Below are positions 26,071-34,624 of a stretch of 64,000 bases of DNA, one piece after another. Source of the DNA: Geodermatophilaceae bacterium URHA0031 (GTDB lineage Bacteria; Actinomycetota; Actinomycetes; Mycobacteriales; Geodermatophilaceae). The stretch is from NCBI GenBank assembly GCA_000620205.1, contig JHVP01000001.1, positions 124,001 through 188,000 on the forward strand, written 5' to 3'. The notes under the pieces were generated by a model. The model had not been told where the DNA came from, did no database searches, and saw only the letters and a list, made by a program, of their open reading frames with translations. The position numbers and the translations under genes are program-made. Each line of letters starts with the position of its first letter. Within the stretch, counting starts at the first letter, position 1.

Positions 26071-26591
26071 CCGCCGCCCCCGGTGAGCTGCAGGTCGTCC
26101 GCGTGCACCCCGACGACCCGCTGGCCGCACCGCTGTTCGCCGACCTCGCCGTCGAGTACGACACCCGCTACGGCGACCTGTTCGGCGGCGCGTCGGAGGA
26201 GCTGACCCGCTACCCGGCCGAGGCGTTCCTGCCACCGGACGGCGAGTTCGTCCTGCTGGCCGAGGACGGCGTCGCGGTCGCCGGCGGCGCGTTCATGCGG
26301 CACCCGTCGGGCTCCGCCGAGGTCAAGCGGATGTGGACCGCCGCGTCGCACCGCCGCCGCGGGCTGGCCCGCCGGGTGCTCGCCGAGCTGGAGCGCCGGG
26401 CCGCCGTGGCCGGCTACCGGCGGATGTACCTCACCACCGGCCCGCGCCAGCCCGAGGCGCGCGACCTGTACCTCGCCGCCGGCTGGAGACCGCTGTTCGA
26501 CCCGGCCGTGCCCCGCCCCACCGACACCGAGACGCTGCGCGCCCTGCCGGTCGACCAGCGCCTCTACGCCTTCGAGAAGGACCTGACGTGA
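26067..26591 (+). CDS. GNAT family N-acetyltransferase (SnaA-like by context)
   Basis: Acetyltransferase of 174 residues. The acetyl-CoA-binding motif A is VKRMWTAASHRRRGLARRVL, followed by the GYRRMYLTTGPRQPEARDLY motif B and AAGWRPL. Its GTG start overlaps the preceding stop, and its stop overlaps the permease start (GTGA), so it is embedded in the operon. In Bacillus the corresponding gene N-acetylates S-alkyl-cysteines before oxygenation by luciferase-like enzymes. The same role is proposed here on context. Sequence alone supports only the GNAT fold. Confidence 0.85.
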   Translation: MTAAPGELQVVRVHPDDPLAAPLFADLAVEYDTRYGDLFGGASEELTRYPAEAFLPPDGEFVLLAEDGVAVAGGAFMRHPSGSAEVKRMWTAASHRRRGLARRVLAELERRAAVAGYRRMYLTTGPRQPEARDLYLAAGWRPLFDPAVPRPTDTETLRALPVDQRLYAFEKDLT

Positions 26592-27547
26592 CGACGCTGG
26601 ACACCCGACCCACGACCATCCCGCAGACCCCCTACGACCAGCTCGAGGTGGTTCCGGCCCGGCACCCCGGCCGCTGGCTCGCCACCGGTGTCGTCGCCGT
26701 GCTGCTGGCGATGGTGCTCAACAGCCTGGTCACCAACCCGCGCTGGGAGTGGGACGTCGTCGGCGCCTACCTCACCGAGGAGTCGATCGTCCGCGGCGTG
26801 CTCACCACCATCGAGCTGACCGCGATCACCGCGGTGCTCGGCTTCGCGCTCGGGACCGTGCTGGCGCTGATGCGGCTGAGCCACTCGCCGCTGCTGCGGG
26901 CGGTGAGCTGGGGCTACACCTGGGTGTTCCGCTCGGTGCCGCTGATCCTGCAGCTGCTGCTCTGGTACAACCTCGCCTACCTGTACCAGCACCTGGACCT
27001 CGGCATCCCGTTCGGCCCGTCCTTCGCCAGCGTGCCGACGCTGTCGCTGATCGACAAGTTCGGCGCTGCCGTGCTCGGGCTGGGCCTGCACCAGGCCGCC
27101 TACTCGGCGGAGATCGTCCGGGCCGGCATCCTCTCGGTCGACCAGGGCCAGCACGAGGCGGCGGCCTCGCTGGGCATCCCGCGGCGCCGGCAGACCACCC
27201 GGATCGTGCTGCCGCAGGCGATGCGCACCATCGTTCCGACGGCGGTGAACGAGGTGATCGGCCTGTTCAAGGGCACCTCGATCGTCTACGTGCTGGCGTT
27301 GGGCGAGCTGTTCTACACGGTGAGCGTCATCTACGGCCGGACCCAGCGGGTGCTGCCGATGCTCGTGGTCGCCGCGATCTGGTACGTCGTCCTCACCACG
27401 GTCGTCACCGTCGTCCAGTACTACGTGGAACGGCACTACGCCCGCGGCGCGGTGCGCACGCTGCCACCCACGCCCCTGCAGCGGCTGCGCAGGAACCTCA
27501 CCGCCGGCATCTCGCGGGTCAGCGCCGTCCGCGGGGCCACCCGATGA
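26588..27547 (+). CDS. ABC transporter permease, polar amino acid (HAAT) family
   Basis: Inner-membrane permease of 319 residues with a cytoplasmic N-terminal extension of about 45 residues and five or six hydrophobic helices. The family marks are TTIELTAITAVLGFALGTVLAL, FRSVPLILQLLLWYN, and the EAA loop QHEAAASLGIPRRRQTTRIVLPQ. Polar amino-acid permeases often act as homodimers, which fits a single permease gene here. It is coupled by overlapping start/stop codons to both the GNAT and the ATPase. With two binding proteins downstream it is probably a cystine or S-substituted cysteine importer. Confidence 0.92.
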   Translation: MTTLDTRPTTIPQTPYDQLEVVPARHPGRWLATGVVAVLLAMVLNSLVTNPRWEWDVVGAYLTEESIVRGVLTTIELTAITAVLGFALGTVLALMRLSHSPLLRAVSWGYTWVFRSVPLILQLLLWYNLAYLYQHLDLGIPFGPSFASVPTLSLIDKFGAAVLGLGLHQAAYSAEIVRAGILSVDQGQHEAAASLGIPRRRQTTRIVLPQAMRTIVPTAVNEVIGLFKGTSIVYVLALGELFYTVSVIYGRTQRVLPMLVVAAIWYVVLTTVVTVVQYYVERHYARGAVRTLPPTPLQRLRRNLTAGISRVSAVRGATR

Positions 27548-28323
27548 CCGCGGTGCAGGCCCGCCCGGGCCGGGTCGAGGTGCACGGCGTGCACAAGTCC
27601 TACGCCGGCACCGAGGTGCTGCACGGCGTCGACCTGGTCGTCGAGCCGGGCACGGTGACCGTCGTCCTGGGCCCGTCGGGCTCGGGGAAGTCGACGCTGC
27701 TGCGCAGCATCAACCACCTGGAGAAGGTCGACCGCGGCTTCGTCGCGCTGGACGGCGAACTGGTCGGCTACCGCCGGAAGGGGGACAAGCTGCACGAGCT
27801 CCAGGAGCGGGACCTGCTCCGGCAGCGGACCCGGTTCGGGTTCGTGTTCCAGTCCTTCAACCTCTTCCCGCACCTCACCGCCCTGGACAACATCGTGGAG
27901 GCACCTGTCTCCGCCCAGGGGCGCCCGCGCGGCGAGGTGGAGGCCGAGGCCCGCGAGCTGCTGGCCCGGGTCGGGCTCGCCGACCGGGAGGGGGCCTACC
28001 CCCGGCAGCTGTCCGGTGGGCAGCAGCAGCGGGTCGCGATCGCCCGGGCGCTGGCCATGCGCCCCGCCGTCCTGCTCTTCGACGAGCCGACGTCGGCGCT
28101 GGACCCGGAACTGGTCGGCGAGGTGCTGTCGGTGATCGAGGACCTCGCCCGCACCGGAACCACGATGATCGTCGTCACCCACGAGATCGGCTTCGCCCGC
28201 CGGGTGGCCGACCAGGTCGTCTTCATGGACGAGGGCCGGGTCGTCGAGCAGGGCCCGCCCGAGCAGGTGCTCGACGCCCCGCAGCACGACCGCACCCGGT
28301 CCTTCCTGGCCCGCGTCCTCTGA
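27544..28323 (+). CDS. ABC transporter ATP-binding protein, polar amino acid family (GlnQ-like)
   Basis: ATPase of 259 residues. Walker A is GPSGSGKST, the Q-loop FQSFNLFPH, the ABC signature LSGGQQQR, Walker B LLFDEPTSALDPE and the switch His in VVTHE. It has a short insert after Walker A (YRRKGDKLHELQ). ATG overlaps the permease stop. It energises the permease on the cytoplasmic face. An 89-bp gap with a hairpin separates it from the two binding-protein genes. Confidence 0.95.
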   Translation: MTAVQARPGRVEVHGVHKSYAGTEVLHGVDLVVEPGTVTVVLGPSGSGKSTLLRSINHLEKVDRGFVALDGELVGYRRKGDKLHELQERDLLRQRTRFGFVFQSFNLFPHLTALDNIVEAPVSAQGRPRGEVEAEARELLARVGLADREGAYPRQLSGGQQQRVAIARALAMRPAVLLFDEPTSALDPELVGEVLSVIEDLARTGTTMIVVTHEIGFARRVADQVVFMDEGRVVEQGPPEQVLDAPQHDRTRSFLARVL

Positions 28324-28373
28324 CCCACCCCGTCCCATCGGTCTCGGACGGCGCACCCGCGCCGCCCGGCGAT

Positions 28374-28391
28374 GGCGCACGCCCGTGCGCC
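28374..28391 (+). promoter_or_regulatory. Intercistronic hairpin before the binding-protein genes
   Basis: GGCGCAC-GCCC-GTGCGCC is a perfect 7-bp stem with a 4-nt loop, between the ATPase and the first solute-binding protein. It may protect the distal mRNA or reduce read-through, adjusting receptor-to-transporter stoichiometry. AGAAGGA before ATG 28413 remains outside the stem. Confidence 0.45.
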
Positions 28392-28412
28392 CCCACAAGA
28401 GAAGGAACCCCC

Positions 28413-29390
28413 ATGACCGCACGTACCCGGCGAGCCCCGCTCGTCGCCGTCCTGGCCGCTGTGTCCGCGCTGGCCCTCGGGGCGTGCACCAGCTCGAGCG
28501 ACATCGAGAGCGCCGCCGCCACCCAGGCCGCCGGCGCCGACGCGCTGGTCGTCGACACCAGCCCCGACCAGGACCGGGTGCACACCGAGCCGAACCAGGA
28601 AGCGATCGACCTGCTGCCCCCGGGCCTCGTGGACGACGGCGTGCTCAGGGTCGCGACCACCCCGTTCAGCGCACCGCTGGACTTCTACGCCGACGACAAC
28701 ACCACCCCGATCGGCAACGAGACCGACATCGCCCAGCTGGTCGCCGACGCCCTGGACCTGGAGCTGGAGCTGGTGCCCACCGCGTGGGAGAACTGGCCGC
28801 TGGCCACCCAGAGCGGCGAGGTGGACGCCACGGTCGCCAACGTCACGGTGACCGAGGAGCGCAAGCAGCTGTTCGACTTCTCCTCGTACCGGGTCGACGA
28901 GCTGGGCTTCCTGACCACCGCCGGGTCGGACCTGACGGTCGACGAGCCGGCCGACGTGGCCGGCCACACCGTCGCCGTCGGCTCGGGCACCAACCAGGAG
29001 AAGATCCTGCTCGCCTGGGACGCGCAGAACCGGGCCGCCGGGCTGGACCCGGTCGACGTGCAGTACTACCAGAACGACTCCGACGTCACCCTGGCGCTGC
29101 AGTCCGGCCGGGTCGAGCTGTACTTCGGGCCGAACGCCACCGCCGCCTACAAGGCCGCGACCGCACCGGACGACTTCCAGGTGGTCGGCACCGTGAACGG
29201 CGGCTGGCCGGACACCGCGCAGATCGCCGTCGCGACCGCCAAGGGCAACGGCCTGGCGCCCGCCTTCACCGCCGCGCTGAACGGCGCGATCGCCGACGGC
29301 AGCTACGCCGAGGTGCTCGAGCGCTGGGGCCTGGGGTCCGAGGCGATCGACGAGTCCCAGACCAACCCGCCCGGCCTCGCGGCCTCCTGA
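28413..29390 (+). CDS. Solute-binding lipoprotein, polar amino acid type (first receptor)
   Basis: Lipoprotein of 325 residues: signal peptide with lipobox LGAC (C25), then a family-3 binding protein. The mature part begins DGVLRVATTPFSAPLDFYAD and carries GNETDIAQLVADAL, then VAVGSGTNQEKI. About a third of positions look shared with the next gene, including the unusual pre-domain ALVVDTSP, so they are tandem duplicates. It lies outside the membrane and delivers ligand to the permease. Cystine or S-alkyl-cysteine is the likely ligand from operon content. AAGGA precedes the ATG. Confidence 0.92.
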   Translation: MTARTRRAPLVAVLAAVSALALGACTSSSDIESAAATQAAGADALVVDTSPDQDRVHTEPNQEAIDLLPPGLVDDGVLRVATTPFSAPLDFYADDNTTPIGNETDIAQLVADALDLELELVPTAWENWPLATQSGEVDATVANVTVTEERKQLFDFSSYRVDELGFLTTAGSDLTVDEPADVAGHTVAVGSGTNQEKILLAWDAQNRAAGLDPVDVQYYQNDSDVTLALQSGRVELYFGPNATAAYKAATAPDDFQVVGTVNGGWPDTAQIAVATAKGNGLAPAFTAALNGAIADGSYAEVLERWGLGSEAIDESQTNPPGLAAS

Positions 29391-29416
29391 CCTCATCCCG
29401 GAAGGAACCCACCCCT

Positions 29417-30385
29417 GTGAAGCACACCCGTGCCACCCTCGCCGCCCTGCCGCTGGCCGGCGCACTGCTCTTGTCCGCGTGCAGCAGCTCGGCCGACATC
29501 GAGGCCGAGCAGGCCGGCACCAGTGACGCCGGCGCGAGCCAGGCGCTCGTCGTCGACACCAGCCCGGAGCAGGCCGACCGGGTCAGCACCGACGAGGACC
29601 CGGACGCCGCAGCACTCGTACCGGCCGCGATCGCCGCGGACGGCAAGCTGACCGTCGGCATCGTCGGCGCCGGCGACCCGCCGCTGGCGTTCCTGGCCGA
29701 CGACAACAGCACCGTCGTCGGCAGCGAGGTCGACATCGCCTCGCTGGTCGCCGAGTCCCTCGGACTGGAGCTCGACGTCCGCAACATCTCCTGGGAGCAG
29801 TGGCCGCTGTCGGTGCAGAGCGGTGACGTCGAGGCGGTGTTCAGCAACGTCGGCGTCAACGCCGAGCGGCTGCAGCTGTTCGACTTCGCCACCTACCGGC
29901 AGGGCATCATGGCGTTCACCGCCGCCCCGGACAGCGACCTGTCCATCACGGAGGCCAAGGACATCGCGGGGCTGACCGTCGCGGTGGGCTCCGGCACCAA
30001 CCAGGAGCGCATCCTGCTCGACTGGAACAAGGCCAACGAGGCGGCCGGGCTCGCTCCGGCGACGCTGGACTACTACGCCAACGCCGCCGACGCGCTGCTG
30101 GCGATCACGTCCGGCCGGGTCGACGCCTACCTGGGGCCGAACCCGAACGCGGTCTACCAGGAGAGCAAGGGTGCGGTGTCGATCGTCGGCACGGTGAACG
30201 CCGGCTGGCCGAACACCACCTACGTCGCCGCCACCACGCTGAAGGGCAACGGCCTGGTCGACGCGGTGCAGGCGGGGTTGCAGCACGCGTTCGATGACGG
30301 CAGCTACGCCGACACCCTGACGCGCTGGGGCCTCTCCGACGAGGCCGTGGAGGAGCCGGTGATCAACCCGCAGGTCGCGTCCTGA
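29417..30385 (+). CDS. Solute-binding lipoprotein, polar amino acid type (second receptor)
   Basis: Lipoprotein of 322 residues with lipobox LSAC (C22) and GTG start. Its domain layout repeats that of the preceding gene: ALVVDTSPEQADRV, DGKLTVGIVGAGDPPLAFLAD, GSEVDIASLVAESLGL, and VAVGSGTNQERILLDWN. Two receptors for one permease/ATPase also occur in the Bacillus tcyJKLMN cystine system and broaden the ligand range. It differs most in the ligand-pocket segment after residue 65 (GAGDPPLAF against TPFSAPLDF), so the two probably bind different S-containing amino acids. AAGGAA lies upstream. Confidence 0.92.
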   Translation: MKHTRATLAALPLAGALLLSACSSSADIEAEQAGTSDAGASQALVVDTSPEQADRVSTDEDPDAAALVPAAIAADGKLTVGIVGAGDPPLAFLADDNSTVVGSEVDIASLVAESLGLELDVRNISWEQWPLSVQSGDVEAVFSNVGVNAERLQLFDFATYRQGIMAFTAAPDSDLSITEAKDIAGLTVAVGSGTNQERILLDWNKANEAAGLAPATLDYYANAADALLAITSGRVDAYLGPNPNAVYQESKGAVSIVGTVNAGWPNTTYVAATTLKGNGLVDAVQAGLQHAFDDGSYADTLTRWGLSDEAVEEPVINPQVAS

Positions 30386-30420
30386 CCCCACTCGGGCCGG
30401 CCACCCCACGTCGCACCGAC

Positions 30421-31527
30421 GTGGTGGTGGTCGGCGGCGGGGTGATGGGCTCCGCCACCGCGTGGGCGCTGGCCCAGCGCGGGGTCGACGTCGTGCTGCT
30501 GGAGCGCTTCGGCCCCGGGCACGCGCACGGCGCCTCGCACGGCCGGGCCCGGATCTACCGCAGCACGTACGCCCAGCCGCACCACCAGGCCCTCGTCGCC
30601 GAGGCGCGGGTGCTGTGGGGTGAGCTGCAGGAGGAGTCCGGCGTCCGGGTGCTGCACCCGGCGCCGGGTGTCACGACCGCGGCCGCGCCGGGTCTGAGCC
30701 GGCTGCGGGAGGTGGCCGCGGCGATGACCACCGCCGGGGTACCGCACGAGTGGCTGACCGCGGACGAGGCGCAGCAGCGCTGGCCGGGCATGCGCTTCCC
30801 GGGTCCGGTGCTGCACGAGCCCGCGACGGCGGGCCGGGTGGACGCGGACGCCGCCGTCACCGCGCTGCAACAGGCAGCGGCCGGGCAGGGGGCGGTGGTC
30901 CGGCACCACCGCAGGGTCACCGCGGTCGAGCCGGACGGCGACGGCGTGCTGGTGCGCTCAGCGGCGGGGGCGGTGGTGCGGGCCCGCACGGCCGTCGTCG
31001 CGGCCGGGGCGTGGACGGCCGACGTCCTGCCCTCGGTGGCGTTGCCGCCGCTGCGGGTCACCCAGGAGCAACCGGCGCACTTCCGGCCGCTCGACCCGGC
31101 CGCGGCCTGGCCGGCGTTCACCGCCGACCCGGACCCGGCCGAGGGCTGGCCGAGCGGGGTGTACGGGCTCGCGAGCCCGGGCGACGGGGTGAAGGTCGGC
31201 TTCCACGGCGTCGGGGCCGTCGTCCACCCGGACCGGCGGGACCCGCTGCCGGACATCGCTCAACTCGAACGGCTGCAGGATTACGTCCGCCGCTGGCTGC
31301 CCGGGCTGGATGCGGCGTCCGCGGAGCCGGTGTCCTGCACCTACACCAGCACGCCGACCGGGGAGTTCGTGCTGGACCGGATCGGCCCGGTCATGGTGGC
31401 GGCCGGCTTCAGCGGGCACGGCTTCAAGTCCGCCACCGCGATCGGCCGGGTGCTCGCCGACCTGACCGTCGGCGCCCCCGCCGGTGCCGAGGCCTTCGCG
31501 CTCGCGGCTCACGCGGCCTCCCCGTGA
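30421..31527 (+). CDS. FAD-dependent amino-acid oxidase (MSOX/DAO family)
   Basis: Flavoprotein of about 368 residues related to monomeric sarcosine oxidase and N-methyl-tryptophan oxidase. It opens VVVVGGGVMGSATAWALAQRG, has GASHGRARIYR (the covalent-flavin region of MSOX has a similar block), and ends VMVAAGFSGHGFKSATAIGR. GTG 30421 is the conservative start. A CTG at 30382 in the same frame overlaps the previous stop as CTGA and would add 13 residues. It ends the sulfur operon and may oxidise a secondary or N-substituted amino acid formed in the pathway. The substrate is not fixed by the sequence. Confidence 0.85.
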   Translation: MVVVGGGVMGSATAWALAQRGVDVVLLERFGPGHAHGASHGRARIYRSTYAQPHHQALVAEARVLWGELQEESGVRVLHPAPGVTTAAAPGLSRLREVAAAMTTAGVPHEWLTADEAQQRWPGMRFPGPVLHEPATAGRVDADAAVTALQQAAAGQGAVVRHHRRVTAVEPDGDGVLVRSAAGAVVRARTAVVAAGAWTADVLPSVALPPLRVTQEQPAHFRPLDPAAAWPAFTADPDPAEGWPSGVYGLASPGDGVKVGFHGVGAVVHPDRRDPLPDIAQLERLQDYVRRWLPGLDAASAEPVSCTYTSTPTGEFVLDRIGPVMVAAGFSGHGFKSATAIGRVLADLTVGAPAGAEAFALAAHAASP

Positions 31528-31680
31528 CGACTCCGCTGCACTCGACTCCCCGCCGGGCCCACTCCCCCGGCTCACCGCCGTCCGGCGTCCGACTGAGTTC
31601 CGCACCGCGGACCCGGCCCAGTTGTCCACAGGATCCATCTCCGCTGGTCAGCCGGGTGCTGAGCCGATATCCTCGTACAT

Positions 31681-33291
31681 GTGTTCGAACACGCCGACGT
31701 CGCCGACCAGCCCGCACCGGGCTGGTCTGAGGAGACGTTCGCGCCATGGCGGGAGGCGCTGGAGGACGGCGCACTCGCGTTGGACATGCTGCGGGAGGAA
31801 CAACAGCGGATCGGGTCCGCCGAGGCGTGGCGAGCCCGGTGGATCGCCGAGTTCTGCCGGTCCCGGCCCTGGACCAACGACCGGCCCGACACCGAGATCG
31901 GCGCCGCCGCCGCGGCCACCCGCGCCGCCCGACCCTCGATCCTGGCCACCGTCAGCGAGTGGGCCGTCGACGAGGTCGCCACCGCCCTGTCCATCACCTC
32001 GGCCAAGGCCCAGGCCTGGATGGTCCAGTCCTTGCAGCTGGTCGACCGGCTGCCCGCGACCCTCGACGCACTGGCCGCCGGCGCCCTCACCTGGGACCAC
32101 GCCGCCGCCCTGTGCCAGGTGGTCGCTCCCCTCGACGATGACCAGCTGCGCGTCCACGCCGAGGAACGGCTGCTCACCCGGCTCGGGCACAAGACCCCCA
32201 CCCAGCTCCGCGCCGCCGCCCACCGACTCGTCCAACGCCTGGACGCCGACGCCATCAGCCGACGGGTCGAGACCGCCCTGCGGGAGCGGGGCATCGCTGT
32301 ACACCCCACCGGTGACGGGCTCGGCAGCCTGTCGGTGACGAACCTGCCGCTGCCCGTGCTCCGCGCCGTGGAGGACGCCCTGCGGCAGTACGCCGACGCC
32401 GCGCGGACCCCCGGGGACACCCGCACCCGGCAGCAGCGGATGGTCGACTGCCTCCTCGACCTCGTCCTCCGTCCTGGCGAACACGGCCTGGCCCCTGTCC
32501 AGGCCCAGCTCACGGTCATCGCCACCATCACCACCCTGCTCGGCGGCGATGACCCCGGCGAGATCTCCGGCGACGTCGTCCCCGCCCACACCGTCCGCGC
32601 CCTCGCCCGTGCGCTCGGCGTACTGCCCGCTGACGGAGCGGCACCGGTCGACCCGACCGGTGCCACCGCGGGCCCCGAGCCGACACGCGAGGGCGGTGAC
32701 CGTCCAGAGGCTCAGCAAGAGGCCGCGCCGACCGAGGCTGGCCAGGCGGCGAGGGCCGCTGCCGCTGGGCTGACCGACCTGCTCGACGCCCGCACGCTCA
32801 ACGGCACTGCGCTCGCCCACCGGCCGCACATCGCCGTCGTGGACGAGCTCACCGGCCAGCTGCTCGCGTTGACCGACGCCGCCGGGCTCCGCTCCGGCCA
32901 GGCCCTCGGCCCACCACCACCGACGGACCGGTACACGCCCACCGACGCACTGCGCCGCCACGTCCAGCTGCGCGACCGCCGCTGCCGGTTCCCCGGCTGC
33001 CGCCGCCCCGGGCGGGCCTGCGACCAGCACCACCTCACCCGCTGGCCGCTCGGAGACACCTCGGCCGAGAACCTGTGCTGCCTGTGCCGCCATCACCACC
33101 GGCTCGTGCACCAGGCGCCCGGCTGGGAACTGCACGCCCTGTCCGACGGCGCCCTGCGCTTCACCACCCCCACCGGCCAGGTGCTGATCACCCACCCCGC
33201 CGGGCCCAGGGACGACGCCTCACCACCCGGTCGCAGCGACGGGCCGCAGACCGGGGTGGATCCCCCGGGTGACGACCCGCCACCGTTCTGA
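31681..33291 (+). CDS. DUF222 / HNH endonuclease domain protein
   Basis: Protein of 536 residues with an N-terminal DUF222 (13E12-repeat type) helical region and a C-terminal HNH domain: RCRFPGCRRPGRACDQHH, with NLCCLCRHHHRLVH as the second half. Such genes occur in many copies in actinobacterial genomes, and their role is unclear; nuclease activity is plausible. TATCCT lies 7 nt before the GTG at 31681, with no ribosome site, so it is probably leaderless. It interrupts the sulfur-gene region, and neither repeats nor target duplications were noticed at its ends. Confidence 0.88.
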   Translation: MFEHADVADQPAPGWSEETFAPWREALEDGALALDMLREEQQRIGSAEAWRARWIAEFCRSRPWTNDRPDTEIGAAAAATRAARPSILATVSEWAVDEVATALSITSAKAQAWMVQSLQLVDRLPATLDALAAGALTWDHAAALCQVVAPLDDDQLRVHAEERLLTRLGHKTPTQLRAAAHRLVQRLDADAISRRVETALRERGIAVHPTGDGLGSLSVTNLPLPVLRAVEDALRQYADAARTPGDTRTRQQRMVDCLLDLVLRPGEHGLAPVQAQLTVIATITTLLGGDDPGEISGDVVPAHTVRALARALGVLPADGAAPVDPTGATAGPEPTREGGDRPEAQQEAAPTEAGQAARAAAAGLTDLLDARTLNGTALAHRPHIAVVDELTGQLLALTDAAGLRSGQALGPPPPTDRYTPTDALRRHVQLRDRRCRFPGCRRPGRACDQHHLTRWPLGDTSAENLCCLCRHHHRLVHQAPGWELHALSDGALRFTTPTGQVLITHPAGPRDDASPPGRSDGPQTGVDPPGDDPPPF

Positions 33292-33302
33292 TGACCCCTC
33301 GC

Positions 33303-34103
33303 TCAGCCGACCGGCTTCTGCTCCCCCGCCTCGACCGCGATCGGCAGGTGGTTCTCCTCCGGCGGCAGCGGGCAGGTCGCGAACTCGGTGTAGGCGCACG
33401 GCAGGTTGGTCGCCCGGTTGAAGTCCAGGACCACGCTGCCGTCGGCGGCCGGCGGGTCGACCTTCAGCGAGCGGTTCGCCGCGTAGGTGGTCACACCCGA
33501 GGTCTCGTCGGTGAACAGCACGAACAGGCTGCCCTCGGTCACGCCGTTGAACGCGGTCAGCGACAGCGCCCGCCCGTCGAGCTCGAATGCGATCCGCCCC
33601 GGGGCGTCGTAGACGTGCTGCAGCCCCTCGACGACCGCCCCGACGGTGGTCGGCCGCGGCTCGTCGAACGGCAGGTACCGCCCGGTCACCGCCCAGCGCG
33701 GGTCCGCCGGGTAGGCCGGCGTCCCCGGGTAGCCCTGCAGCACCGGGTTGTCCGGGTGCCGCGGCCGGACGACGTCCGAGCCCCCGCGCCGCGCGACCTC
33801 GATCACCGCGTCGCCGGAGCCCACGGTCACGCCGCCGCGCTCCGGGATGACGCCGAAGGCGTGCTCACCACGCACCGGCTCACCGTCGACGACGAGCTCC
33901 TCGCCCTCGGCGAGCCGGACGACCGGGCCGCCGCGGCCGGTCCACCACTCCCCCGGCGCGTCCGGGAACCGCTGGGCCTCGCCGGTGAGCCAGTGCAGCC
34001 CGGTGATCGCCAGGAAGCCGTGCGGGTCGGCACGCACCCGCTCGTGCGCGGCGTGCCACCGCTCCCACTCCTGCGCGAACGTGTCGGTCTCGACGACGGT
34101 CAT
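33303..34103 (-). CDS. DUF1684 family protein
   Basis: Protein of 266 residues matching DUF1684: early WHAAHERVRADPHGFLAITG then HWLTGEAQ, and the hallmark C-terminal block DFNRATNLPCAY, CPLPPEENHL and VEAGEQ. The function is unknown; the fold is beta-rich and predicted cytoplasmic. Its ATG lies 2 nt after the carbonic anhydrase stop behind GAGGTGG, so the two are co-transcribed. It converges on the DUF222/HNH gene with 11 bp between stops. Confidence 0.85.
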   Translation of the reverse strand: MTVVETDTFAQEWERWHAAHERVRADPHGFLAITGLHWLTGEAQRFPDAPGEWWTGRGGPVVRLAEGEELVVDGEPVRGEHAFGVIPERGGVTVGSGDAVIEVARRGGSDVVRPRHPDNPVLQGYPGTPAYPADPRWAVTGRYLPFDEPRPTTVGAVVEGLQHVYDAPGRIAFELDGRALSLTAFNGVTEGSLFVLFTDETSGVTTYAANRSLKVDPPAADGSVVLDFNRATNLPCAYTEFATCPLPPEENHLPIAVEAGEQKPVG

Positions 34104-34105
34104 GG

Positions 34106-34594
34106 TCAGGCCACCTCACTCAGCCGGCCGGTGGCGACGTCGAAGACGAAGCCCCGGACGCTGTCCTTGTTCGGGATGAACGGGCTCTCCAGGATGCGCT
34201 TCCGGGAGGCACGGACGTCCTCCTCGAGATCGGCGAAGGCCTCCGAGTGCCACTCGGGTCGATGACCGACCTCGGCCTCGATGCCCGACCGGAAGTCCTC
34301 GTCGTCGAAGGTCAGCATCCCGCAGTCGGTGTGGTGCACCAGCACGATCTCGGTGGTCCCCAGCAGCCGCTGGCTGATGGCCAGCGACCGGATCTCACCG
34401 GCGGTCACCACCCCGCCCGCGTTGCGGATGACGTGCGCATCGCCCTCGGCGAGGCCGAGCGCGCTGTACACGTCCAGCCGGGCGTCCATGCAGGCCAGGA
34501 CGGCGACGTGCCGCGCCGGCGGCAGCGGGAGCGGGCCGGAGAACGTCTCGGCGTACCGGGCGTTGGCGGCGATCAGTTCCTCGGTGACGGTCAT
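34106..34594 (-). CDS. Beta-carbonic anhydrase
   Basis: Zinc enzyme of 162 residues converting CO2 to bicarbonate. Zinc ligands are C35 (in ACMDAR, with D37 and R39 as the catalytic dyad), H88 and C91 (HHTDCGM). IRNAGG (57-62) is the usual active-site strand. The short length and DVYSALGL fit the compact actinobacterial beta class. It is cytoplasmic. It is co-transcribed with DUF1684 and lies after a sulfotransferase gene reading the same way. Confidence 0.93.
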   Translation of the reverse strand: MTVTEELIAANARYAETFSGPLPLPPARHVAVLACMDARLDVYSALGLAEGDAHVIRNAGGVVTAGEIRSLAISQRLLGTTEIVLVHHTDCGMLTFDDEDFRSGIEAEVGHRPEWHSEAFADLEEDVRASRKRILESPFIPNKDSVRGFVFDVATGRLSEVA

Positions 34595-34624
34595 GCGGTC
34601 CTCCTCGTGGGGTGGTGCACGGGT

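Noticed and set aside
31681-33291. Transposase or intron-encoded homing endonuclease
   Set aside because: The HNH domain is joined to DUF222, and no terminal repeats or intron structure were seen at its edges.
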